From: Sphingomonas sp. UV9 | GTDB taxonomy: Bacteria; Pseudomonadota; Alphaproteobacteria; Sphingomonadales; Sphingomonadaceae | Reading direction: 5' to 3' | Assembly: GCF_004101245.1 (NCBI RefSeq) | Contig: NZ_SCIN01000001.1 | Coordinates: forward strand, 572,784 to 636,783 | DNA: 64,000 nucleotides | In this document: positions 1 through 9,052 of the stretch, one piece after another | How the letters are laid out: the number at the start of each line of letters is the position of its first letter | How positions within the stretch are numbered: position 1 is the stretch's first letter | Notes under the pieces: model-generated | Told to the model about the DNA's origin: nothing | Databases searched by the model: none | What the model saw: the letters and a program-made list of their open reading frames with translations, nothing else | Position numbers and translations under genes: made by a program

Positions 1-94
1 CCCGGACGTGTTCCGGGATCCACCGTGCCACGAGATCTCAGTCCGCTGGTCGCGCGGCACGGTGGATGCCGGAACCAGCCCGGCATGACGGACG
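1..94. repeat. Type A bimodular palindromic repeat
   Basis: Two hairpin-forming modules. The left contains GGACGTGTTCC-like inverted arms followed by GGATCCACCGTG; the right begins CACGGTGGATGCCGGAACC and ends with CCGGCATGACG. The two modules are also complementary to each other through CCACCGTG and CACGGTGG. Related copies lie at 6599-6697 and 63802-63890. It may be cut by the window start. Confidence 0.75.
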
Positions 95-99
95 ACATG

Positions 100-798
100 T
101 TACCCCGCAGCAAACTGCCCGAACGGCAGCATCTTGTCCGCTAGCGTTTTCGTCGCTTCCGTATCGCCCGCTCGGAGCGGCACGAGCACCGCGATCGCCG
201 CGCGTCGCACGAAACCGTCGATAGCGGTCGGGGTCGGCGCCCTGCTGGCCGTCTCCAGCAGCGCCCGCCCGCGCGCATCCTTCGGGTCCAGTTCAAGCCG
301 CAGCAAACCCGCCAGCCCCGCGAACATCGCACGGTTCCCGCCGAGCGCCACCGACCGGTCGAGCGCCTCGAACCCGGTCGACTTCTGCGCGCCGGCGACC
401 GCACGCCCGACGAACCGCCCAAGCTTGGCGATCACCCCGACATGCCACGCGCCAAGCGCCGCCTGCGCCTCGGCATTGCGTGGAAAGCGCGCCACCAGCG
501 CCTCATATTGTTTCCGCGCGGCGATCGCCTGCCCCCGATTGCCGAGTAGTTTCGCGCGATAGCCGTTCGCCATCGCCTGCATGATCGCGGCCTCCTGGTC
601 GTTCGGCGACCGGCTCAGCGCCTGCCCCGCGCCCGCCGCCGCCTTGTCGATCCGTGCCAGCGCAACCCCACGATCGCGATCGACGAAGCCGGCCTGGGTC
701 AGCAATTCGCGCGGCGTTTCCGCCCGCGCGGGGGCCGCGCATAGCACCGCACAGGCAGCGATCGAGGCACCTACGCATCCGGGAAACCATCTGGCCAT
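100..798 (-). CDS. Secreted TPR-like hypothetical protein
   Basis: 232 residues, ATG start. The first 26 residues form a classical signal peptide (Arg near the N-terminus, Ala/Val/Cys-rich core, ARA-ET cleavage site), so the mature protein is probably periplasmic. Residues about 55-115 are helical and Ala-rich with the spacing of tetratricopeptide repeats (NDQEAAIMQA, NRGQAIAARKQYEALVARFPRNAEAQAALG). No catalytic motif is visible. A TPR fold would suggest a scaffold role, but this is inference. The gene ends against a palindromic repeat. It lies downstream of tpiA on the same strand with a 125-nt gap, so it may be expressed separately. The specific function is unknown. Confidence 0.75.
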   Translation of the reverse strand: MARWFPGCVGASIAACAVLCAAPARAETPRELLTQAGFVDRDRGVALARIDKAAAGAGQALSRSPNDQEAAIMQAMANGYRAKLLGNRGQAIAARKQYEALVARFPRNAEAQAALGAWHVGVIAKLGRFVGRAVAGAQKSTGFEALDRSVALGGNRAMFAGLAGLLRLELDPKDARGRALLETASRAPTPTAIDGFVRRAAIAVLVPLRAGDTEATKTLADKMLPFGQFAAG

Positions 799-923
799 AT
801 CAACCCTCGCACAAAAGCCGCGCCACGCCGACCAACGATCAGATCGCCCAATCGCCCCTTAAACCTAAGACCATAGGGTTTATCGCGACTTAACGCTGTT
901 CGACCCAACCCTTCACAGCCTCG

Positions 924-1667
924 TCAAAGCGACGCCGCGGCCTCGATGATCGGCACGAACTTCTCCGCGGTCAGGCTCGCACCGCCGACCAGCGCGCCAT
1001 CGACGTTCGGCGTCGCCAGGATCGCGGCCGCGTTCGCGCCGGTCACAGATCCACCATATAAGATCCGCACGCCCGCCGCGGCATCGCCGATCAGCATCCG
1101 CAGCTTCGCGCGCGCGATCGCGTGGATCGCCGCGATCTCGTCCAGCGTCGGCGTGCGCCCCGTCCCGATCGCCCAGCGCGGCTCGTACGCGAGCGTGAAC
1201 CAGCTCCCGTCCGCATTGTCCGGCACCGACTTCTCGATCTGCGCCTGCACCACGCGCTCGGCACGGTCGGCGTCACGCTCGGCCTCGGTCTCGCCGCAGC
1301 ACAGTATGACCTGCAAGCCCTGCCGCCGCGCCGCTGCCGCCTTTGCCCAGGCATCATGGCTCGTCTCATGCTGGTCCGAACGCCGCTCGGAATGGCCGAC
1401 GATCGTGAACGACGCGCCGACCTCCTTGACCATCGCCGCCGACACGCAGCCGGTATGCGCACCCGACTCCGCCTCGTGCACGTCCTCCGCACCGATCGCG
1501 AGGCTCGGCACGCGCTCGGCTGCCGCCGCGATCAGCGTGAACGGCACCGCGACCGATACGTCGACGCCGGGTGCAGCACTCGCCGCCGCGGCAATCGCGT
1601 CGAGTTCGACGAGCATCGCCCGCGAACCGTTCATCTTCCAGTTTCCTGCTACCAGCTTGCGCCGCAT
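924..1667 (-). CDS. tpiA: Triosephosphate isomerase
   Basis: Interconverts dihydroxyacetone phosphate and glyceraldehyde-3-phosphate in cytosolic glycolysis and gluconeogenesis. 247 residues, normal for the family. The ATG at 1667 was chosen because AGNWKMN, with substrate-binding Asn9 and Lys11, then falls at the N-terminus; a GGGGGA Shine-Dalgarno sequence lies 6 nt upstream. The reading frame stays open 93 nt further upstream but that part is not TIM-like. Catalytic His92 lies in IVGHSERR and Glu162 in YEPRWAIGTG, where Arg replaces the more usual Val. The phosphate-binding loops YGGSV and GALVGGASL are present near the C-terminus. It is divergent from the ppiD-like gene, sharing a 173-nt intergenic region. 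Confidence 0.97.
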   Translation of the reverse strand: MRRKLVAGNWKMNGSRAMLVELDAIAAAASAAPGVDVSVAVPFTLIAAAAERVPSLAIGAEDVHEAESGAHTGCVSAAMVKEVGASFTIVGHSERRSDQHETSHDAWAKAAAARRQGLQVILCCGETEAERDADRAERVVQAQIEKSVPDNADGSWFTLAYEPRWAIGTGRTPTLDEIAAIHAIARAKLRMLIGDAAAGVRILYGGSVTGANAAAILATPNVDGALVGGASLTAEKFVPIIEAAASL

Positions 1668-1840
1668 CGCTATTCCCCCAAGCATTTTGCCTAGCGATAG
1701 CGCCACCCCCGGCGCGCACAACCCCCGCACGACGCGGGCTGGGCCCACCCGAGCCCGCACGACCTTGAAGCGCCCGACTTGAAGAGCCGCCCTCGCCCCC
1801 GTAAAGCAACCGCGTTCCCATCCCTGTCGATCGGCTGTCC

Positions 1841-3790
1841 ATGCTCGCTTTCTTTCGTCGCCTTACCCATTCGAAGGTCGGCGTGGTCATCACCTTCATC
1901 GTGCTCGGTGTGATCGCACTCGCGTTTGCGGCCGGCGACATCACCGGGCTCAGCTCGATGACGGGCGGCGCAGGCATCACCGGCGGCGACGTCGCGAAGG
2001 TCGGCAAGGCCGAGGTCACCGAGAACGAACTCAAGACGCAGGTTCAGACCCAGCTCGAAGGTTTCCGCCAGGAACAGCCGACGCTCGACATGGCGACCTT
2101 CGTCAATCAGGGCGGGTTCGAAGGCACGCTCGACCGGATCATCTCCAGCATGGCGCTCGAGCAATTCGGCCGTGCACAGGGCATGGTCGTCAGCAAGCGC
2201 GCGGTCGACGGCCAGATCGCCAGCATCCCCGCCTTGCAGGGGCCGACCGGCAAGTTCGACGAGAATCTCTACCGCCAGGTGCTCGCCCAGCGCAAGCTGA
2301 CCGACGCGCAGATCCGCAGCGACATCGTGCGCGACACTTACGCGCAGCAGCTCACCATCCCGAGCACCGGCGCAACCCAGGTCGCCAGCCAGCTCGCGCT
2401 GCCCTACGCGTCGCTGTTGCTCGAAAAGCGTACCGGCACGATCGGCTTCATCCCCGCCGCCGTGGTCCCCGCTGGCCCGACGCCGAGCGACGCCGACCTC
2501 GCCACCTTCTACAAGCGTAACGTCGCACGCTACACGGTGCCCGAGCGCCGCATCGTCCGCTACGCGGTCGTCACGCCCGATCAGGTCAAGGCGCAGGCCG
2601 TCCCGACCGACGCCGAGATCGCCCAGACCTATCAGCAGGATCGCGCGCGTTACGCAGCCACCGAAAAGCGGACCATCACGCAAGTCGTCGTCGCCGATCA
2701 GGCCGGTGCCAATGCGCTCGCCGCCAAGGTGAAGGCCGGCACCAGCCTCGCCGATGCCGCGCGTGCCGCCGGCCTCGAAGCCTCGACCCAGACCGGCGTC
2801 GAGAAGGCCGCCTATGCCGGCACGACGTCGGCACAGGTCGCCGACGCCGTGTTCGCCGCCGCTAGCGGCGCGGTGATTGGCCCGGTCCGTACGCAACTCG
2901 GCTGGACGGTCGCCAAGATCGACACGATCGAGAACGTCCCCGGTCGCACGCTCGATCAGGTGCGTGGCGAAATTGCCGCGACGCTCGCCACCCGGAAATC
3001 CGCCGAGGCGCTGTCCGCGATCCACGACAAGATCGACGATTCGCTGTCGGGCAACGCCACCTTCGACGAGGTGATCGCCGACCAGAAGATGAAGCCGGTC
3101 ACCACGCCCGCGCTGATCGCGAACGGCGTCAACCCCGACGACGCGACCAGCAAGCCCGATCCGGCGATCGCGCCGCTCGTGGCCGCTGCGTTCCAGGCGG
3201 CGGAGGGCGATGGCCCGCAGCTCGTCCAGCTCGGCACCGATGGCGGGTTCGCCGTCGTTGCGCTCGGCCGCGTCGTTCCCGCAACGCCACGTCCGCTGGC
3301 ACAGGTCCGCGACGCCGTGCTGCGCGACGTGACCGCCGAGCGAGCGCGTCAGGCGGCGCGGAAAGTTGCCGCCGATGTGCTCGCACGGATCAACAAGGGC
3401 ATGCCGATCGCGCAGTCGCTGGCGCAGACCAAGCTGCAGATCCCGGCCCCGCGTCCGCTGACCGCCTCGCGCGCGCAGATCGCCGCCGATCCGCGCGGTG
3501 CGCCGCCCGCCCTCGCGCTGATGTTCAGCATGGCGCCGAACACCGCCAAGACGCTTGCTGCACCCGACGACAGTGGCTGGTTCGTCATCAAGCTCGACAG
3601 CATCGCCAGCGGCAACGCGGCCGGTAACGATGCGGCGATCAAGGCGGCGCGCGCCAATATCGGCCGCTCGGTCGGTCGCGAATATGTCGAACAGTTCGCC
3701 AAGGCGGTCCGTGCCGATGTCGGCGTGAAGACCGATTCGACCGCGCTCGCCCGCACCCGCGCCGACCTGCTCGGCCAGAGCGGCAACTGA
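1841..3790 (+). CDS. PpiD/SurA-type peptidyl-prolyl isomerase, membrane-anchored
   Basis: 649 residues, similar in length to PpiD. A single N-terminal membrane anchor (about residues 15-32, KVGVVITFIVLGVIALAFAA) follows a short cytoplasmic stretch, placing the rest in the periplasm. Residues about 35-180 match the SurA/PpiD N-terminal chaperone domain (VTENELKTQV, FEGTLDRIISSMALEQFGRAQGM, ALQGPTGKFDENLYR). A parvulin-like region lies at about 265-375 (SLADAARAAGL, GPVRTQLGWTVAKI). PpiD-like proteins assist folding of exported and outer-membrane proteins. The stop is 7 nt before trpE, so the two are probably cotranscribed; this pairing recurs in sphingomonads. No strong Shine-Dalgarno sequence is visible before the ATG at 1841. 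Confidence 0.9.
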   Translation: MLAFFRRLTHSKVGVVITFIVLGVIALAFAAGDITGLSSMTGGAGITGGDVAKVGKAEVTENELKTQVQTQLEGFRQEQPTLDMATFVNQGGFEGTLDRIISSMALEQFGRAQGMVVSKRAVDGQIASIPALQGPTGKFDENLYRQVLAQRKLTDAQIRSDIVRDTYAQQLTIPSTGATQVASQLALPYASLLLEKRTGTIGFIPAAVVPAGPTPSDADLATFYKRNVARYTVPERRIVRYAVVTPDQVKAQAVPTDAEIAQTYQQDRARYAATEKRTITQVVVADQAGANALAAKVKAGTSLADAARAAGLEASTQTGVEKAAYAGTTSAQVADAVFAAASGAVIGPVRTQLGWTVAKIDTIENVPGRTLDQVRGEIAATLATRKSAEALSAIHDKIDDSLSGNATFDEVIADQKMKPVTTPALIANGVNPDDATSKPDPAIAPLVAAAFQAAEGDGPQLVQLGTDGGFAVVALGRVVPATPRPLAQVRDAVLRDVTAERARQAARKVAADVLARINKGMPIAQSLAQTKLQIPAPRPLTASRAQIAADPRGAPPALALMFSMAPNTAKTLAAPDDSGWFVIKLDSIASGNAAGNDAAIKAARANIGRSVGREYVEQFAKAVRADVGVKTDSTALARTRADLLGQSGN

Positions 3791-3797
3791 TCGTCGG

Positions 3798-5288
3798 ATG
3801 ACGCCACGTGAAGCCTTGGCCGAGGGGCGCCCCGCGCTCGTCTGGCGTCGTCAGGTCGCGGACACCGAGACACCGGTCGCCGCGGCATTGAAGCTCATCG
3901 AGCCGGGGCGTGGCGACTTCCTGCTCGAATCGGTCGAGGGCGGTGCGATCCGCGGCCGCCACAGCCTGATCGGGCTCGCCCCCGATTTGCTGTTCCGCGC
4001 GCAGGGCCATGCCGCCGAGATAAACCGGCACTGGGCGACCGACCGCGATGCGTTCGAGCCCTGCGCGCAGCCGACGCTCGACGCGCTGCGCACGCTGGTC
4101 GCCGAATGCCGGGCGGACGTTCCCGCCGAACTGCCGCGCGCGCTCGCCTGCCTCGTTGGCTATTTCGGCTATGAGACGATCGGACTGGTCGAGGATCTGC
4201 CGCAGCCGTCGGCCGACCCGCTCGGCCTGCCCGACATGATCTTCGTGCGGCCGACCGTCGTGCTGGTGTTCGATCGCCTGACCGACGCGCTGTACCTCGT
4301 CGCGCCCGCCTGGCCAGATCCGGCCCGCGAGGCCGAGGCGATCGTCACCGAGGCCGAAGACCGGCTCGACGCGATAGCGGCCAAGCTCGCCAGCACGCCC
4401 GTCCCCGCCCCGGTCCGCGCCGACGTCGCCGAGCCCGCCTATACGCCCGCGCTGCCCGAGGGCCGCTACGGCGAGATGGTCGCCACCGCGAAGGACTATA
4501 TCCTCGCCGGCGATATCTTCCAGGTGGTGCTCGCCCAGCGCTTCAGCACGCCGTTCGCGCTGCCGCCGTTCGAGCTCTATCGCTCGCTGCGCCGGATTAA
4601 CCCGTCGCCATTCCTCTACCACCTCGATTTGCCCGGCTTCGCGCTGATCGGTTCGAGCCCCGAAATTCTCGTCCGCGTTCGCGACGACGAGGTGACGATC
4701 CGGCCGATCGCCGGAACCCGGCCTCGCGGGAAGACCGCGGCCGAGGACGAATCGAACCGCGTCAGCCTGCTCGCCGACCCCAAGGAGCGCGCGGAGCACC
4801 TGATGCTGCTGGACCTTGGCCGCAACGATGTCGGCCGCGCCGCCTCACCCGGCAGCGTACGCGTGACCGACAGCTATGGCGTCGAGTTCTACAGCCACGT
4901 CATGCACATCGTCTCGAACGTTGTCGGCATGCTGTCCCCCGACAAGGACGCGCTCGACGCGCTGTTCGCCGGCTTCCCCGCCGGCACCGTTAGCGGCGCG
5001 CCGAAAGTCCGCGCCTGCCAGATCATCGCCGAACTGGAGCCCGAACGGCGCGGTGCCTATGCGGGCGGCGTCGGCTATTTCTCTCCCGACGGCTCGATGG
5101 ACTCGTGCATCGTGCTCCGGACCGCGGTGGTGAAGGACGGCACGATCCACGTCCAGGCCGGTGCCGGCATCGTCGCCGACAGCATCCCCGAGTACGAACA
5201 ACGCGAATGCGAAGCCAAGGCCGGCGCGATTCTGGCGGCGGCGCGGGAAGCGGTCAGCCGGGCCAGCGCTCCGGCCTTCGGTCAGTAA
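3798..5288 (+). CDS. trpE: Anthranilate synthase component I
   Basis: Makes anthranilate from chorismate, the committed step of tryptophan synthesis, using ammonia delivered by TrpG. 496 residues. The N-terminal regulatory motif LLESVEGG is the usual tryptophan feedback site. The chorismate-binding domain occupies roughly residues 220-490, with RPIAGTRPRGK, LDLGRNDVGR, HIVSNVVG, FPAGTVSGAPKVRA and AGAGIVADSIPEYE. It follows the ppiD-like gene by 7 nt. TrpG is encoded about 0.7 kb downstream, separated by a repeat and a minus-strand gene, so trpE and trpG are not in one strict operon. I see no trp leader peptide or attenuator ahead of it. Confidence 0.97.
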   Translation: MTPREALAEGRPALVWRRQVADTETPVAAALKLIEPGRGDFLLESVEGGAIRGRHSLIGLAPDLLFRAQGHAAEINRHWATDRDAFEPCAQPTLDALRTLVAECRADVPAELPRALACLVGYFGYETIGLVEDLPQPSADPLGLPDMIFVRPTVVLVFDRLTDALYLVAPAWPDPAREAEAIVTEAEDRLDAIAAKLASTPVPAPVRADVAEPAYTPALPEGRYGEMVATAKDYILAGDIFQVVLAQRFSTPFALPPFELYRSLRRINPSPFLYHLDLPGFALIGSSPEILVRVRDDEVTIRPIAGTRPRGKTAAEDESNRVSLLADPKERAEHLMLLDLGRNDVGRAASPGSVRVTDSYGVEFYSHVMHIVSNVVGMLSPDKDALDALFAGFPAGTVSGAPKVRACQIIAELEPERRGAYAGGVGYFSPDGSMDSCIVLRTAVVKDGTIHVQAGAGIVADSIPEYEQRECEAKAGAILAAAREAVSRASAPAFGQ

Positions 5289-5306
5289 CCCGCTACTAAA
5301 GAACAC

Positions 5307-5363
5307 TGTTTCCCCGCGAAGGCGGGGACCCGGTCTGGGCTCCCGCCTTCGCGGGTGAACAAA
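5307..5363. repeat. Type B palindromic repeat, possible terminator
   Basis: Contains CCCCGCGAAGGCGGGG and, after a short ACCCGGTCTGGGCT centre, CCCGCCTTCGCGGG; the halves pair to give a long hairpin. It lies between convergent trpE and the small minus-strand gene. A closely related copy is at 9946-10001. There is no T-tract, so a terminator role is inferred from position only. Confidence 0.75.
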
Positions 5364-5366
5364 GGC

Positions 5367-5771
5367 TTAGGGCGTGGTATTCGTCTCGCTGGCGGGCGCG
5401 CGACGCTCGGCCGCATAAGCCTGGTTACGCTGCATGAAGCAGCCCGACTGGCCGCCCGTCCCAACCGCCGAACACGTATCCGGCAACCCACCGGCAACCC
5501 GTCCGATCTGATCCATCGTCGCCGCACGGTTTACCCAGCTCTGGTTCTGGGCCGCCACCGGCTTGTCGTCGCGCAACGATTTCGGGATGCGATAGGGCTG
5601 GTCTAGCGTCGAACACACGACGATCTCGCCATCGCTCGACTTGGGGCATTTCTGGTCACCGGTCAGCGTGACGCTGCGAATGCGCTGGGGCGGGGTGTCG
5701 ACCTGCGCATCTTGCGCATAAGCCATGCCGGGAAGTGCGATCAGTGCAGCGAGGACGACGGTACGTAACAT
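5367..5771 (-). CDS. Small secreted four-cysteine hypothetical protein
   Basis: 134 residues from the ATG at 5771, which has AGGAG about 9 nt upstream. The frame extends further upstream but without a ribosome site. Residues 1-20 form a signal peptide (hydrophobic core, AYAQ cleavage region). The mature part has four cysteines in two pairs (QKCPKSSDGEIVVC and DTC...GC), consistent with disulfides in the periplasm, and an otherwise polar sequence. There is no lipobox or enzyme motif. I do not recognise a named family, though proteins of this kind are common and unassigned in sphingomonads. It interrupts the trpE-trpG order on the opposite strand. Confidence 0.75.
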   Translation of the reverse strand: MLRTVVLAALIALPGMAYAQDAQVDTPPQRIRSVTLTGDQKCPKSSDGEIVVCSTLDQPYRIPKSLRDDKPVAAQNQSWVNRAATMDQIGRVAGGLPDTCSAVGTGGQSGCFMQRNQAYAAERRAPASETNTTP

Positions 5772-5984
5772 CGGTGAGGCTCCTTTGAACGGATAACGTC
5801 CGTCACGCGGCATTGCTCCGCGCTGAATGATGCGCCGCCTGCGCGCTCGATATAGGGAGCGCCGCGGCAAACCACGACCACCCGGCGGCACAATTGCGAC
5901 GATATACCGCACCCACTCCGGTTTGCGCCCCTGCTCGACGTGCTGCCATGTTGCACCGGGGCCCGCTTAGGCTATGGCGACGCC

Positions 5985-6581
5985 ATGATCCTCGTCGTCG
6001 ACAATTACGACAGCTTCACCTGGAACCTCGTCCATTACCTGATGGAACTGGGCGCCGAGGTGGAGGTCGTCCGCAACGATGCGATCTCCGCCGGACAGGC
6101 TCTGTCGTCCGGCGCGGACGCGTTCCTCATTTCCCCCGGGCCCTGCACGCCGACCGAGGCGGGCGTCAGCCTCGACCTCGTCGCCGCCTGCGCCGATGCC
6201 CGCAAGCCGTTGCTCGGCGTGTGCCTCGGCCACCAGGCGATCGGCCAGCATTTCGGCGGCAAGGTCGAGCGCGGTGGGCTGATGCACGGCAAGACCTCGC
6301 CCGTCCTGCACGACGACACCGGGCTCTACGCCGGCCTCCCCTCGCCGTTCACCGCGACGCGCTATCACTCGCTGATCGTCAACGCCGTCCCCGACACGCT
6401 GGTCGTCAATGCGACTGCGCAGGACGGCACGGTCATGGGCTTCCGCCACCAGACGCTGCCGATCCACGGCGTCCAGTTCCACCCCGAGAGCATCGCCACC
6501 GAACACGGCCACGCGATGCTGGCGAACTTCCTCAAGATGGCGGGTATCCCCGTAAAGCCCCGCGAAGGCCTTGAACTATGA
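5985..6581 (+). CDS. trpG: Anthranilate synthase component II, glutamine amidotransferase
   Basis: Class I glutamine amidotransferase that releases ammonia from glutamine for TrpE. 198 residues. The ATG at 5985 was chosen because [11 protein letters not shown] is the canonical N-terminus; the 45 nt of open frame upstream do not fit the family. Visible motifs are the oxyanion segment SPGPCTP, nucleophile Cys80 in [10 protein letters not shown], and His166/Glu168 in VQFHPES. It is a stand-alone TrpG, possibly shared with folate synthesis (PabA role), which cannot be decided from sequence. It is the first gene of a trpG-trpD-trpC-moaC series. The 136-nt gap to trpD is mostly a palindromic repeat. 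Confidence 0.97.
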   Translation: MILVVDNYDSFTWNLVHYLMELGAEVEVVRNDAISAGQALSSGADAFLISPGPCTPTEAGVSLDLVAACADARKPLLGVCLGHQAIGQHFGGKVERGGLMHGKTSPVLHDDTGLYAGLPSPFTATRYHSLIVNAVPDTLVVNATAQDGTVMGFRHQTLPIHGVQFHPESIATEHGHAMLANFLKMAGIPVKPREGLEL

Positions 6582-6598
6582 TCGCGACGGCCACCCCC

Positions 6599-6697
6599 CG
6601 TCACCCCGGACTAGTTCCGGGGTCCACCGTCCCGCACGCTCGCCGGCCGATGAATGCACGGAACCGTGGATGCCGGAACGAGTCCGGCATGACGGAG
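6599..6697. repeat. Type A bimodular palindromic repeat in the trpG-trpD gap
   Basis: The left module is CACCCCGGACTAGTTCCGGGGTCC, a GGAC/GTCC-type hairpin. The right module runs CGTGGATGCCGGAACGAGTCCGGCATGACGG. It occupies most of the gap between trpG and trpD. Its right end (CATGACGGAG) reaches into the trpD translation start region. Confidence 0.85.
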
Positions 6698-6717
6698 TAC
6701 AGGACCGGATGGGCACG

Positions 6718-7710
6718 ATGACCACGACGACCCTCCTCCCCGACCCAACCTCCCCCCTATCCCGCGAATCCGCCCGCGAAGCGTTCGCCGACATCCTCGA
6801 CGCGCGCGCCAGCGACGACGCGATCGCCACCTTCCTCATCGACCTCGCGACCCGCGGCGAAACCAGCATCGAGATCGCCGAGGCCGCGCGCGCCCTCCGC
6901 AACCGGATGCTCCCGATCGACGCCCCCGCCGGCGCGATCGACGTCTGCGGCACCGGCGGCGACGGCCATCACACGTTGAACGTCTCGACCGCCGTCGCCC
7001 TCGTCGTCGCAGCCTGCGGAATCCCCGTCGCCAAGCACGGCAACCGCGCTGCCTCCAGCAAGGCCGGCGCCGCCGACACGCTGGAAGTCCTCGGCCTCGA
7101 CATGGACCGCGCCGGCGCCACTGCCGAGGCGAGCCTCAACGACATCGGCATCGCCTTCCTGTTCGCTGCCAACCACCACCCGGCGATGAAGCGCATCACC
7201 CCGATCCGCCAACGCATCGGCAAGCGAACGATCTTCAACCTGATGGGCCCGCTCGCCAACCCGGCCGGCACCACCCGACAGCTCATCGGCATCGCGCGCC
7301 CCGATTACGTCGCGCTCTACGCCGACGCGCTCGAACAGCTCGGCACCGAAGCCGCGCTCGTGGTTTCGGGCGAAGAAGGCTTGGACGAACTCTCCGGCGC
7401 CGGCCCCAGCATCGTCGCCTCGGTCGGCAGAGTCACGCTGCCCGCGCGCGTACAACCCGAAGACGCCGGCCTCACCGCCCACGCGATCACCGACATCCGC
7501 GGCGGCGACGCAGGCCACAACGCCGACGCACTCCGCCGCCTGCTCAAGGGCGAGACCGGCGCCTACCGCGACGCAGTCCTCCTCAACGCCGCCGCCGCCC
7601 TGATGGTCGCCGGCATCGTCCCCAATCTTGTCGAGGGCGCAGCGAAAGCCGCCACCGCCCTCGACACCGGCAGCGCCGACGCGCTGCTCGCCCGCTGGAT
7701 TGCCTACTGA
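6718..7710 (+). CDS. trpD: Anthranilate phosphoribosyltransferase
   Basis: Transfers the phosphoribosyl group of PRPP to anthranilate, the second tryptophan step. 330 residues from the ATG at 6718; an in-frame ATG at 6709 is an equally possible start. The open frame back to 6571 is translated repeat sequence and not family-like. Motifs: the PRPP-binding glycine loop [31 protein letters not shown], and the metal-binding region [11 protein letters not shown]. Ribosome-site candidates are GGAG at 6694-6697 and AGGA at 6701-6704, the first inside the repeat end. The stop at 7710 is 1 nt before the trpC start, indicating tight coupling downstream. Confidence 0.95.
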   Translation: MTTTTLLPDPTSPLSRESAREAFADILDARASDDAIATFLIDLATRGETSIEIAEAARALRNRMLPIDAPAGAIDVCGTGGDGHHTLNVSTAVALVVAACGIPVAKHGNRAASSKAGAADTLEVLGLDMDRAGATAEASLNDIGIAFLFAANHHPAMKRITPIRQRIGKRTIFNLMGPLANPAGTTRQLIGIARPDYVALYADALEQLGTEAALVVSGEEGLDELSGAGPSIVASVGRVTLPARVQPEDAGLTAHAITDIRGGDAGHNADALRRLLKGETGAYRDAVLLNAAAALMVAGIVPNLVEGAAKAATALDTGSADALLARWIAY

Positions 7711-7711
7711 C

Positions 7712-8503
7712 ATGACAATGCTCGACCGTATCCTCGAGACCAAGCGCGCCGAAGTCGCCGCGCGCAAGGCGACCATCAGCCTCGCCGATATCGACGCCGG
7801 CATCGCCCGCATGTCGAAACCACGCGGCTTCCGCGCCGCACTCGACGCCAAGCAAGGGTATGCGCTTGTCGCCGAGATCAAGAAGGCCAGCCCGTCGAAA
7901 GGCCTGATCCGCGCCGACTTCGACCCGCCGGCACACGCCCGCGCCTACGAGGCCGGCGGCGCCGCGTGCCTGTCGGTCCTCACCGACGAGAAGTGGTTCC
8001 AGGGCGCCGACGAGTATCTCGCCGCCGCGCGCGACGCCGTCTCGATCCCCGTCCTGCGCAAGGATTTCATGGTCGACCCGTGGCAGTCGACCGAGGCGCG
8101 TGCGATCGGCGCGGACTGCATCCTGATCATCGTCGCCGCGCTGGACGACGTGCAGATGGCCGAGATCGAATCGTCCGCGCTCGACTGCGGCATGGACGTG
8201 CTGGTCGAGGTCCATGACGCGCACGAAATGGAGCGCGCGCTGAAACTCAAGTCGCGGCTGATCGGCGTCAACAACCGCGACCTGCGCGACTTCACCGTCG
8301 ACTTCAACCGCACCTACGAGCTTGTCAGCCGCGCGCCCAAGGACTGCACCTTCGTCGCCGAAAGCGGCCTGACGTCGCGCGCCGAACTCGACGCGATGGC
8401 CGAGCACGACATCCGCTGCTTCCTGATCGGCGAAGCGCTGATGCGCCAGGACGACGTCGAAGCCGCCACGCGCGTGCTGGTCGGCGAAATGGGGGTCGGA
8501 TGA
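7712..8503 (+). CDS. trpC: Indole-3-glycerol phosphate synthase
   Basis: Closes the indole ring from CdRP in tryptophan synthesis. 263 residues, a TIM barrel not fused to TrpF. Family motifs: [15 protein letters not shown] with the catalytic Lys, [33 protein letters not shown] and AESGL. The ATG at 7712 follows the trpD stop by one base; an ATG at 7718 (MLDRIL) is possible. The 3' end overlaps moaC by 4 nt (ATGA), so the two are translationally coupled. Confidence 0.97.
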   Translation: MTMLDRILETKRAEVAARKATISLADIDAGIARMSKPRGFRAALDAKQGYALVAEIKKASPSKGLIRADFDPPAHARAYEAGGAACLSVLTDEKWFQGADEYLAAARDAVSIPVLRKDFMVDPWQSTEARAIGADCILIIVAALDDVQMAEIESSALDCGMDVLVEVHDAHEMERALKLKSRLIGVNNRDLRDFTVDFNRTYELVSRAPKDCTFVAESGLTSRAELDAMAEHDIRCFLIGEALMRQDDVEAATRVLVGEMGVG

Positions 8504-8967
8504 CCGGCCTCACGCACATCGACGAAGCCGGCGCGGCGCGGATGGTCGACGTCGGCGGCAAGGCCGTGACCGCGCGCGAAGCCGTCGCCACCGGCCGCAT
8601 CACGATGTCGGCCGAGGCCGCGACCGCGATCGGTGCCGGAACCGCCAAAAAGGGCGACGTCCTGGCGGTCGCCCGCGTCGCCGGCATCATGGCCGCCAAG
8701 CGCACCAGCGACCTGATTCCGCTCTGCCACCCGCTCCCGCTCACCAAGGTCGAGATCGACCTGGCGGTGGACGCAACCGGCGTCACCGCCACCGCGACCG
8801 CCTCGACCGAAGGCAAGACCGGCGTCGAGATGGAAGCGCTCACCGCGGCCACCGTCACGCTGCTGACGATCTACGACATGGCCAAGGCGATCGACAAGAC
8901 GATGATCCTCTCGGATATCCGCGTCGTGGCGAAATCAGGCGGCAAATCCGGCACCTGGACCGCCTGA
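8500..8967 (+). CDS. moaC: Cyclic pyranopterin monophosphate synthase
   Basis: Acts with the radical-SAM enzyme MoaA to make cyclic pyranopterin monophosphate in molybdenum cofactor synthesis. 155 residues, full length. Motifs: [26 protein letters not shown] and the catalytic Lys region YDMAKAIDK. It starts inside the trpC stop codon, so it is expressed with the trp genes although its pathway is unrelated; moeA, of the same pathway, lies 1.3 kb further on. A perfect 10-bp hairpin follows the stop. Confidence 0.96.
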   Translation: MTGLTHIDEAGAARMVDVGGKAVTAREAVATGRITMSAEAATAIGAGTAKKGDVLAVARVAGIMAAKRTSDLIPLCHPLPLTKVEIDLAVDATGVTATATASTEGKTGVEMEALTAATVTLLTIYDMAKAIDKTMILSDIRVVAKSGGKSGTWTA

Positions 8968-8974
8968 ACCCAAG

Positions 8975-8997
8975 CCCTCTCCCCAACGGGGAGAGGG
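8975..8997. terminator. Perfect 10-bp hairpin between convergent genes
   Basis: CCCTCTCCCC and GGGGAGAGGG flank a 3-nt loop. It lies 7 nt after the moaC stop and before the end of the opposite-strand TonB-like gene, so it could serve both. There is no T-tract on the plus strand. It is followed by GCCGCAGGCGGCGAGGGTGAGGG, which makes it a member of a dispersed repeat family (type D, also near 24.7 and 44.2 kb), so termination is only inferred. Confidence 0.55.
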
Positions 8998-9052
8998 AAA
9001 GACGCCGCAGGCGGCGAGGGTGAGGGCACGGCCAGCAGACCCGAACGCAACC

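Noticed and set aside
3700..3797. trp attenuator or leader peptide before trpE
   Set aside because: Only 7 nt separate trpE from the upstream gene, and no Trp-rich short frame with alternative hairpins is present.
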